NCBI GenBank assembly: GCA_002170775.2
Contig: NHIP02000009.1
Coordinates: 1 to 35,183 of the forward strand
From: Euryarchaeota archaeon TMED192
Lineage (GTDB): Archaea; Thermoplasmatota; Poseidoniia; Poseidoniales; Thalassarchaeaceae
Reading direction: 5' to 3'
Length of the DNA stretch: 35,183 nt
The translations under genes and the position numbers were made by a program. Below, one piece after another: positions 17,014 through 23,712 of the stretch. A model generated the notes under the pieces. The model was not told the DNA's origin, did not search any database, and saw only the letters and a list, made by a program, of their open reading frames with translations. Every line of letters begins with the position of its first letter. Positions within the stretch are counted from its first letter, which is position 1.

Positions 17014-18096
17014 ATGAAGCAAGTGCTTGAGGGCGTGAAGATACTCGACCTGTCAAGGGTTCTAGCAGGCCCGTATGCTGCACAGAATCTCGCAGACCTA
17101 GGAGCAGATGTACTCAAGATTGAGGCGCCCTGGGGCGACGATACAAGAGGGTGGGGTCCCCCTTTCACGACTGGTTTTGATGGGGGGGATGTAGCTGCAT
17201 ACTTCCTTTCATGCAACCGCGGCAAGACGATAATTAGGATGAATCTCAAGGAGGACGGCAAAAAACTTCGAGATCTTGTTGCCCAGGCAGACATAGTCGT
17301 GGAAAACTTTCGCCCCGGAACTTTCGATAGATTGGTCGGGGAACTTCCGGATGACACAATACTTTGCTCGATATCCGGATACGGCGCTACTGGGCCAAGA
17401 TCATCAGAACCAGGATACGATCTATCTTTGCAGGCAAGATCAGGCATCATGTCCATCACAGGGGAGGAGGGACGACCACCGGTCAAAGTCGGTGTTGCTT
17501 GGATCGACGTCATAACAGGCCTTCATGCCACATCCGCCATACTAGCCGCGCTTCTTCACAGAGAGAAAACGGGAGAATCTCAGCGTATAGATATCAGCCT
17601 ATGGGATTGCGCTATTTCTGCACTTGTAAACCAAGCACAGAACAAGCTTGCATCAGGAAAAGACCCACTACCAATGGGGAGTGCACACCCAAATTTGGTG
17701 CCTTATCGTGCCTTCGAAGCATCAGATGGGTGGTTTGTGCTGGCAGTAGGAAGCGACTCACAATGGCAGCGGATGGTCGAGATTCTCGAGATAGGCTGCC
17801 CGGAATCATGGTCTACTAATTCAGGGAGGGTGAAAGAAAGAATTGGAGTTGAGAGGACACTGTCCAAGATATTCAAAAATAACACAAGAAGTCATTGGGA
17901 GGACGTATTGGAGGGAATACCTTGTGCGCCAGTAAATACAATCGGTCAAGCAATTTGCGACATACAATCTGTCGCTAGGGGCGCAGTATGGAGCGTGAAG
18001 GGCGTGCAGACTCTGGCAAACCCGCTCAGGGGGATGTCCCTGACGCCTGCAAAGCCCGGCCAACCCTCTGAAACATCTTTCAATCTAAATGTCTAA
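17014..18096 (+). CDS. Class III CoA-transferase (CaiB/BaiF family)
   Basis: The 360-residue protein has the family III CoA-transferase fold. It shows the N-terminal LDLSRVLAGPYAAQNLADLGADV CoA-binding region (11-33), VENFRPGT (96-103), and PGYDLSLQARSG with catalytic Asp136, which forms the aspartyl-CoA intermediate. MGSAHPNLVPYRAF follows at about residue 222. The length is slightly short of the usual 380-410. It should move CoA between small carboxylates (formyl-, carnitine-, or succinyl-type); the pair cannot be told. It lies 25 nt downstream of ileS and is probably co-transcribed with it. Confidence 0.92.
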   Translation: MKQVLEGVKILDLSRVLAGPYAAQNLADLGADVLKIEAPWGDDTRGWGPPFTTGFDGGDVAAYFLSCNRGKTIIRMNLKEDGKKLRDLVAQADIVVENFRPGTFDRLVGELPDDTILCSISGYGATGPRSSEPGYDLSLQARSGIMSITGEEGRPPVKVGVAWIDVITGLHATSAILAALLHREKTGESQRIDISLWDCAISALVNQAQNKLASGKDPLPMGSAHPNLVPYRAFEASDGWFVLAVGSDSQWQRMVEILEIGCPESWSTNSGRVKERIGVERTLSKIFKNNTRSHWEDVLEGIPCAPVNTIGQAICDIQSVARGAVWSVKGVQTLANPLRGMSLTPAKPGQPSETSFNLNV

Positions 18097-18123
18097 CACA
18101 ATCTAATCAGAAGCATCCGGCTA

Positions 18124-18336
18124 CTAATTGAGTTCGGAAATACCTGATATCACGATTCTAAGAAATCGGAAAATAAGGGGAATTACGAGATACCATACAA
18201 CCAAGAAAGAAATTCCAATATACGCTGAAAACAAAGAATCACCTCCGATTATTTCATTCGTTAGGATAATCGATACTACGATTGCAAAGACCGCATAATC
18301 GTATAAGGAGAAAATAATTCCAAGCGCTCTAGCCAT
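18124..18336 (-). CDS. Small two-helix membrane protein
   Basis: The 70-residue, strongly hydrophobic protein has two predicted membrane helices (about 10-28 and 38-60). It starts with an ATG preceded by GAGGGG and a TATA-like stretch at 18371-18382, shared with the divergent methyltransferase gene. It converges with the CoA-transferase gene (27-nt gap). No family recognised; the moderate confidence rests on size, hydrophobicity and a sensible promoter position. Confidence 0.55.
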   Translation of the reverse strand: MARALGIIFSLYDYAVFAIVVSIILTNEIIGGDSLFSAYIGISFLVVWYLVIPLIFRFLRIVISGISELN

Positions 18337-18370
18337 GAATCAACCCCTCTCATGTTATCGAGCAATCCTC

Positions 18371-18382
18371 ACTATATCATAT
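18371..18382. promoter_or_regulatory. Shared TATA-like element between divergent genes
   Basis: ACTATATCATAT sits in the 95-bp gap between the minus-strand two-helix protein and the plus-strand methyltransferase. Read on the minus strand it lies about 40 nt before the ATG at 18336. On the plus strand it could drive a leadered transcript of the methyltransferase. Confidence 0.35.
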
Positions 18383-18403
18383 CCAAACTTTGTTGGTAAT
18401 CCA

Positions 18404-18411
18404 TGATATAC
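18404..18411 (+). promoter_or_regulatory. TATA box of the methyltransferase gene
   Basis: TGATATAC is centred about 24 nt upstream of the ATG at 18432. That is the spacing expected for a leaderless archaeal transcript, and it is why that ATG is preferred. Confidence 0.45.
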
Positions 18412-18431
18412 CCGACCATGTCCCTATGGAT

Positions 18432-19049
18432 ATGTCTAGTACATCTGCCGTGGATCTATTCAGCGAGTGGGCGAAACTCAATCGTGATGAGGGCATGGAG
18501 AGAGGCCACTCACCAAGTGTGGATGCGATTATCTCCGCAGTTAGTGGGCGTCTGCCTTCCGAGTTCAGCGCTATAGACCTAGGATGCGGAAATGGATGGG
18601 CTGTTCGAAGACTTAAGAAGATGCCAAGCTGTAAATCCTCATCAGGTGTGGATGGTTCTGAGATGATGATTAGCAAGGCTCGATCAATAGACCCTGAAGG
18701 TGAATATTTCCACGGCATGCTCCCGGAATGGTCTCCGAATGCCCCAGTAAATCTGGTTCTGAGTATGGAATTCTTGTACTATTTGGAAGATCCAATATCA
18801 TTTCTAAAGACCTTACACGAGGAATGGGTGCTCCCCGGAGGCTCTGTTGCAGTTGGGTTAGATCACTACTTAGAAAATGAATCAAGCCTTGGCTGGTCTG
18901 AGTCCCTGGACGTCCATATGACAACACTCTCAGCAGAGGAATGGGGAGACGGGCTCAGGATGGCCGGTTTCAAGAAGGTCGAGAGCTTTTTCACGGGTGC
19001 CAAAGAGGGTTGGAATGGCACACTAGTGTTGATAGGCACGAAAGTCTAG
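18432..19049 (+). CDS. SAM-dependent methyltransferase (class I)
   Basis: The Rossmann-type methyltransferase has motif I AIDLGCGNGWAV, the post-I acidic end of strand 2 (GVDGSEMMISKA), and motif IV-like LVLSMEFLYYLEDP. A strand-turn LPGGSVAVGLDHY follows. The frame extends to a TTG at 18390 and an ATG at 18426. The ATG at 18432 gives 205 residues and fits the TATA spacing. The substrate is unknown; the fold resembles ubiquinone/menaquinone-biosynthesis or small-molecule methylases. It is followed at 5 bp by a convergent small gene. Confidence 0.87.
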   Translation: MSSTSAVDLFSEWAKLNRDEGMERGHSPSVDAIISAVSGRLPSEFSAIDLGCGNGWAVRRLKKMPSCKSSSGVDGSEMMISKARSIDPEGEYFHGMLPEWSPNAPVNLVLSMEFLYYLEDPISFLKTLHEEWVLPGGSVAVGLDHYLENESSLGWSESLDVHMTTLSAEEWGDGLRMAGFKKVESFFTGAKEGWNGTLVLIGTKV

Positions 19050-19054
19050 AGGAA

Positions 19055-19246
19055 TCACTCAAGGTCAAATTTAGAGTCGAGGGCGCCAAGAGTCGACATT
19101 ATGTCGTCCGTTATCTCGAAGAGAGAATTATCCTTAGTGTAGATTAGTAGCTTCTTGCCATCGTCACTTGCTTGATAAGCGCATATTGCATCCATTCTTA
19201 TTCGTGTTATACCGCCTTCAGTTGTAACCTTGATCCACTTCGACAT
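19055..19246 (-). CDS. Small beta-rich protein, unknown function
   Basis: The 63-residue protein has an alternating strand pattern (WIKVTTEGGITRIRMDAIC, KKLLIYTKDNSLFEITDD) reminiscent of small FlbD-like or host-factor-like beta folds. The likeness is weak. It is supported by an ATG preceded at about 28 nt by GGTTATATCC, a good archaeal TATA box for a leaderless transcript, and by tight convergent packing with the methyltransferase gene. Function unknown. Confidence 0.6.
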   Translation of the reverse strand: MSKWIKVTTEGGITRIRMDAICAYQASDDGKKLLIYTKDNSLFEITDDIMSTLGALDSKFDLE

Positions 19247-19268
19247 TGTTTCCGGCGCGATCAGTTCT

Positions 19269-19278
19269 GGATATAACC
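19269..19278 (-). promoter_or_regulatory. TATA box of the small beta-rich gene
   Basis: GGTTATATCC on the minus strand is centred about 28 nt upstream of the ATG at 19246, with no Shine-Dalgarno between, as expected for leaderless transcription. Confidence 0.5.
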
Positions 19279-19370
19279 TCTATCCAACGACGTCGGGGGG
19301 GCACCCAGAGAATCAGACATTTCATTTTTGATTTTCCTCGATGCATTACTCGAATTCACTTATGACCAAT

Positions 19371-19377
19371 GAGGTGA
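19371..19377 (+). promoter_or_regulatory. Shine-Dalgarno of the scramblase-fold gene
   Basis: GAGGTGA lies 4 nt upstream of the ATG at 19382 and is strongly complementary to the archaeal 16S rRNA 3' end. It fixes the start and shows this gene is leadered. Confidence 0.6.
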
Positions 19378-19381
19378 AGCG

Positions 19382-19987
19382 ATGGATATGGCGCATTTGT
19401 TCGATTCGGACGGATACATGGTTCGACAGAAGGTGATGAAAATCCTTGGAGAGGAGTTTCACATCTATTCAGATGAATCTATGAATAGCATGATTGGATA
19501 TTCAAAGATGGCTGCATTGAAGCTTAAAGAGGACATCAGACTGTACTCCGATGAATCCAAGTCCTCAGAGCTATTGATAATCAAGCAAAAAGGAATCTTA
19601 GATTTCACCGGAGGCTTCACTATAGTTGATGGACAGACGGGGGAATCGCTGGGAACACTAAGGCGAAAAGGCATGAAATCCATCCTAAGGGACTCCTGGG
19701 TGCTCATTGATGATGGGGGAAATGTGATCGGGACGCTCGGCGAAGAAAGTGGGGGGCTTGCTCTAATCCGTCGCTTCATCCCATACCTTACCATAATATT
19801 CCCTCAACAATTTCACTTGAGGGTAAATGGGGCTAAGGGTGCGGTGAAATACACGCAGAAGATGAATCCATTTGTTCACAAAATGTCTGTAACCGGCGTA
19901 AAATCATCAGGCGTGGACCCGAGAATAGCTGCAGCAGCGGCGATTCTATTGATAGCCATAGAGGGAAGGCAAACCCAAGGCGGTTGA
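19382..19987 (+). CDS. Scramblase/LURP-one (Tubby C-terminal-like) family protein
   Basis: The 201-residue protein matches the phospholipid-scramblase/LURP-one-related fold. A repeated strand pattern begins with YMVRQKVMKILGEEFHIYSD and continues through the LLIIKQKGILDFTGGFTIVD and SLGTLRRKGMKSILRDSWVL segments. It ends with a hydrophobic C-terminal segment (about 178-192, RIAAAAAILLIAIEG) that sits like the buried helix of this fold. Prokaryotic members have no settled biochemical role. A lipid-associated or structural function is only inferred. It converges with the DEAD-box gene across 10 bp. Confidence 0.75.
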   Translation: MDMAHLFDSDGYMVRQKVMKILGEEFHIYSDESMNSMIGYSKMAALKLKEDIRLYSDESKSSELLIIKQKGILDFTGGFTIVDGQTGESLGTLRRKGMKSILRDSWVLIDDGGNVIGTLGEESGGLALIRRFIPYLTIIFPQQFHLRVNGAKGAVKYTQKMNPFVHKMSVTGVKSSGVDPRIAAAAAILLIAIEGRQTQGG

Positions 19988-19997
19988 ACTTAAATTT

Positions 19998-21323
19998 TCA
20001 ATCTCTGGAGTCGGCCTTCTTCTTGCCTCTGGAACGACCCCTATTCCCTTTTCGTCCCCTATTGTTACGCCTGTCCCCGCTTTTGTTCGAGTCCTTGTGG
20101 CGATTACTCTTCCGAGATCTTCTGGATCTTTTGTTGTTGTTACGAGAGTGGCCTTCTCGCTTACCTTGTGACTTTTCAGGGGGAACCAGGACAAACTCTC
20201 TCTCATCCAGGATTTCAGGCTCTGGATTTGTAATATCGCACCTTATGCCAACTTGACTCTGAATCCGTCGATACTGCCTATTCTGGGATCTCTGCACTAA
20301 AGAGACCACTGTCCCAGTAGATCCTGCACGAGCAGTTCTCCCACTTCGATGCTTGTACGCTTTTCCATTTTCGGGAGGGTCATAGTGGATAACGCACCCC
20401 ACATCATCGACATCAATGCCTCTAGAGGCGACATCAGTTGCTATCAGAACCCGTGCACGACCTGTGCTGAATTTTCTCATTGATCGATCTCTTTGGTTCT
20501 GATTCATGCCGCCATGGAGAGTAGTATTCGACGAACCCAACTCATCCATCTGTTTGCCGAGTCTGTTGACGCCTGCTCTTGTTTTACAGAATATGATGCT
20601 CCTGCCGCATTTTTCGGTGATATACGCTGATAGGTCTGCTTTGCCCCTAGATTCAACTTTCCAGAATAAATGTTGCATGCTATCCATGCTTACTTCTTCA
20701 GGACCAATGCCGATTATTGCAGGATTGTCCTGGTATGAATCTACTATCTCCTCCACATCATCGTCCAATGTCGCACTGAACAGAATCGTCTGTCGATTCG
20801 GGCTGCACTCGTCAAGTATGGCGCATACAGGCTCCATGAATCCCATGTCCGCCATCCTATCTGCTTCATCGAGAACCACGATCCCAACATCGTCAAGACG
20901 CAAAGCACCTCTATCGAGTAAATCAATCAGTCTGCCCGGGCATGCTACCAATATCTCCACGCCTCTATCCAATTTTCGCAATTGCCCCCTGTAGGGAGTC
21001 CCTCCATAGACGGATAGTACGTCTAGACCAGCTGAGCGGGCAAGTGGGTGTAGAACGTTACGAATCTGCTCTGCGAGCTCTCTCGTAGGTGTTAGAATTA
21101 GTGATGTGGGTCTCTTCGATTCTGCTTTGGCAGTCCTCGATATCAATGGCAATCCGAATGCCAGGGTTTTCCCAGATCCCGTGGGGGCTCTGCAACAGAT
21201 ATCCCTCCCCAGCATTGCATCTGGTATCGCTTCACATTGTACCTCGAAAGGTTCTGTGAAACCCGCTCCCTCAAGAGCAACTACCAAATTGGGTTCAATC
21301 CCTAAATCTGAAAATCGAACCAA
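19998..21323 (-). CDS. DEAD-box ATP-dependent RNA helicase
   Basis: This enzyme unwinds RNA and is probably involved in ribosome assembly or RNA turnover. Motifs in order are: FxDLG and Q-motif Gln, APTGSGKT (motif I), PTRELAEQ (Ia), PGR (Ib), DEAD (II), SAT (III), and the HGGMNQNQRDRSM and ATDVASRGID segments (V). HRSGRTARAG (VI) is last. The open frame reaches a TTG at 21398, but those first 25 residues (MISRHPFFPT...) match no helicase. A TTG at 21323 gives MVRFSDLG and fits a TATA-like ACTAAATA at 21357-21364, so it is preferred. The last ~55 residues are a basic Arg/Asn/Ser/Gly-rich tail that likely binds RNA. Confidence 0.93.
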   Translation of the reverse strand: MVRFSDLGIEPNLVVALEGAGFTEPFEVQCEAIPDAMLGRDICCRAPTGSGKTLAFGLPLISRTAKAESKRPTSLILTPTRELAEQIRNVLHPLARSAGLDVLSVYGGTPYRGQLRKLDRGVEILVACPGRLIDLLDRGALRLDDVGIVVLDEADRMADMGFMEPVCAILDECSPNRQTILFSATLDDDVEEIVDSYQDNPAIIGIGPEEVSMDSMQHLFWKVESRGKADLSAYITEKCGRSIIFCKTRAGVNRLGKQMDELGSSNTTLHGGMNQNQRDRSMRKFSTGRARVLIATDVASRGIDVDDVGCVIHYDPPENGKAYKHRSGRTARAGSTGTVVSLVQRSQNRQYRRIQSQVGIRCDITNPEPEILDEREFVLVPPEKSQGKREGHSRNNNKRSRRSRKSNRHKDSNKSGDRRNNRGRKGNRGRSRGKKKADSRD

Positions 21324-21411
21324 GATATGCCTCTGTCTCGCCCGAAACCCTCTCCTATTTAGTATGGGAGTAGGAAAAAACGGATGCCTGCTGATCAAAG
21401 CGAGTCAAGAG

Positions 21412-22140
21412 TCATGCCAATCCTTCATAGATGTAGTAAAATCCACTAATCATGATGCCTGCCATTACGCCTCTTTGAATTAAATCTGATTTGAGAGATT
21501 CAAGCCACTTTTTCCCCATTCGCGCACCTAATACCGCTGATATTACTAGAATGAAGCATATTTGCGCATGAGCCATCAAATCATCGCTGCGAAATGCCAA
21601 GTAAACGGGTATCCTGGAAAAGTCTACGCAAAGTGCAAGGATACTTGCAGTCGCTGCATATGCCATTTTATCTGGTAATCGACGAGTCAGAAACATCGCA
21701 CGAAGTGCACCTTGGTGGCCCGACAGGCCCCCCATAAATCCAGAACCAAAGCCACCCACTCTGTCATTCGCTTCCGGTATTATGTATCCAGTCCACCTTT
21801 CTGAGAGCGTGAGCAGGGGGAGAATCACCAGAAATGACCCGACGACGACCAGCAGGGGATCCTGTGAAACTTGATTCTGCAATCCTGCACCGGCCAACGC
21901 CCCAAAAATCAGCCAAACACCATATCGCTTGAAGGCCGAGAAATCTATCCACTCCCACATGCTCCAGCATTTTGCAGCGTTGTGCGCGCCGTGTACCACT
22001 GCTACGACAGCTATTGCCTCGTGTGGCGGCATGAATGCCAACACGAACGGGGTTAGCATTGTGGATAGCCCAAAACCAGCAGGAACAGTGAGAGCAGCAG
22101 CGATGAAAGCCCCTGCTGCCACAACGATAGTTTCCACCAA
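21412..22140 (-). CDS. TSUP family membrane permease (TauE/SafE-like)
   Basis: The 242-residue protein has about 8 hydrophobic helices and the family's repeated motifs. These are an N-terminal GFGLSTMLTPFVLAF half-repeat and GGFGSGFMGGLSGHQGALR in the second half. Members export sulfite or sulfoacetate or take up small organic or sulfur anions; the substrate here is unknown. The frame begins TTG-GTG. A TATA-like AAAATATC at about 22162-22169 is 25-28 nt upstream, consistent with a leaderless start. It precedes the helicase gene on the same strand. Confidence 0.9.
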   Translation of the reverse strand: MVETIVVAAGAFIAAALTVPAGFGLSTMLTPFVLAFMPPHEAIAVVAVVHGAHNAAKCWSMWEWIDFSAFKRYGVWLIFGALAGAGLQNQVSQDPLLVVVGSFLVILPLLTLSERWTGYIIPEANDRVGGFGSGFMGGLSGHQGALRAMFLTRRLPDKMAYAATASILALCVDFSRIPVYLAFRSDDLMAHAQICFILVISAVLGARMGKKWLESLKSDLIQRGVMAGIMISGFYYIYEGLA

Positions 22141-22183
22141 TCACACCTTGCCTTTGTCTTCGATATTTTCCATTCAAACGTTC

Positions 22184-23605
22184 CTACAGAGCCCCATATA
22201 GGGCACTATATTCTACAGGCAGTAACGTTTCAACTCCGAAGAGAGGGTCGGGATCACTCGAATCGTGATATGCCACTACAGCACCGCCATCCGGGAGAAT
22301 GCCCATCGAGGCGAAATCAAATCTTATGTCATTCCCCGCTCCACTTGTTGAGTCTAGATCGCCAAGGCCAATATTCGTTCTAAGATCCGGCTCAAGCGAT
22401 TGAGAGTAATCTCGAACATGCCATGATACGTCGATATCCGGCCCACTAGACGATTGATACCTCACATTAAGAACGAATAAATCATGGAAACCATTTGAAT
22501 GAAACTCCCATTCCTCTAATTCAGATGCGACTCCTGAAAGATCGTAAGTCTGATTTCTCCACGCCTCCCCTCCATCAGACGATATCATGTGTGTGAGAGT
22601 CATGCCGTCTGCTCGGACACAGTGAAGAATCCCGCTAGAATCGAATGAGCAATATTGGGACGGAAGTGATGAGCCATTTATCGTTACTCCTGTCCACCAA
22701 TTCAGGGAAGTGTCCAGATAGGCGTCGTCCCCGTCAACAAAATAATCGGGAAAGTAAAGGCCGCCCGAAGGGACTGGGAATGCACGCATTTCTTTGTGGG
22801 GTTTGGTGTAGTCCCATTCCTTTCCAAGAGGCCCGGGCATTAGGTCAACTTCTATCGCGGGAAGGTCCGAATCCCTATCTGGGAATCCGAAGTAGTCGTA
22901 GTTTAGACCATCAGTGGAGATTTGTCCGCCAACATTCTGAACTTGATGCCAGAAGTTTGAGATTACCAAACTTGCATAGGGCCCATTGCCATATAATCCT
23001 CCATTGATCGGGCCGATCACTTCTACTTGCCAAGATCTGTCATAGAATGGCTCCGGGGTCCTATTGAAGCACCAGCTCCACTCTTCATCAGCTGCATCAT
23101 AGAAGAAGGCATAGAACTGATCGGCACCAGATGTTGAGGGATAGGGGAACCACCCCATAGCAATCAGATCTCCATTGGTGGCCTGTACTATGCTGCCTTC
23201 CCCAAGCCCTTCTTGCCCGGGAACCGTGGGTTTGGGCTCCATGCATCCAATTTGTGAGAAGACAGATGGGATATATTCCTGCCAGGTTCTGCCCCTATCT
23301 TCTGACCAAGTGGGGTACTCCCCCCCAAAATTCAGTATCCAACCTTCCTTGGTAATGGCAAGATAATGCTCGCAGCAGTTCCCGCCCTCTTCATTTCCAA
23401 ATACAGCCCAGTTAGACTCGCCTATGGAATCATTATCGAAAGCATGTGCGACTGAGAAGTTCCGAATATCGTCGAGCCCTTCTAGAGAAAGTTGTGTGAG
23501 GCCTTCGTCCCACATTGTAGCATTCTCCGATTCTCCAGAGTCCTCACCTATACAACCTGAGAGCACCATTGCAGACAAGAGTAAGGCTGTTGCCCATTTC
23601 CTCAT
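22184..23605 (-). CDS. Secreted beta-propeller (BNR/Asp-box) lipoprotein
   Basis: The frame opens with TTG at 23614, but the ATG at 23605 gives MRKWATALLLSAMVLSGC, a textbook lipoprotein signal (lipobox LSGC), so it is the better start (473 residues). The mature protein contains Asp-box/BNR-type repeats (SEDRGRTWQ, SSDGGEAWRNQ) between beta blades, as in sialidase-like propellers. I do not see the catalytic Arg triad of sialidases, so a binding or sensing role is equally likely. It is divergent from the LTD-amidohydrolase gene, sharing a 107-bp gap. Confidence 0.83.
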   Translation of the reverse strand: MRKWATALLLSAMVLSGCIGEDSGESENATMWDEGLTQLSLEGLDDIRNFSVAHAFDNDSIGESNWAVFGNEEGGNCCEHYLAITKEGWILNFGGEYPTWSEDRGRTWQEYIPSVFSQIGCMEPKPTVPGQEGLGEGSIVQATNGDLIAMGWFPYPSTSGADQFYAFFYDAADEEWSWCFNRTPEPFYDRSWQVEVIGPINGGLYGNGPYASLVISNFWHQVQNVGGQISTDGLNYDYFGFPDRDSDLPAIEVDLMPGPLGKEWDYTKPHKEMRAFPVPSGGLYFPDYFVDGDDAYLDTSLNWWTGVTINGSSLPSQYCSFDSSGILHCVRADGMTLTHMISSDGGEAWRNQTYDLSGVASELEEWEFHSNGFHDLFVLNVRYQSSSGPDIDVSWHVRDYSQSLEPDLRTNIGLGDLDSTSGAGNDIRFDFASMGILPDGGAVVAYHDSSDPDPLFGVETLLPVEYSALYGAL

Positions 23606-23683
23606 TATATCCAACCACTACATCGACACTAATGGAAATTTTGCTAATATGTCGATTTCGGGATCTGTCAATCATAAGATGAT

Positions 23684-23691
23684 TTGATATC
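23684..23691 (+). promoter_or_regulatory. TATA box of the LTD-amidohydrolase gene
   Basis: TTGATATC is centred about 25 nt upstream of the GTG start at 23713 and suggests a leaderless transcript. This supports the GTG over the nearby ATG at 23711, whose next codon is a stop. Confidence 0.4.
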
Positions 23692-23712
23692 TCGACTCAT
23701 AGCCTAGCGAAT

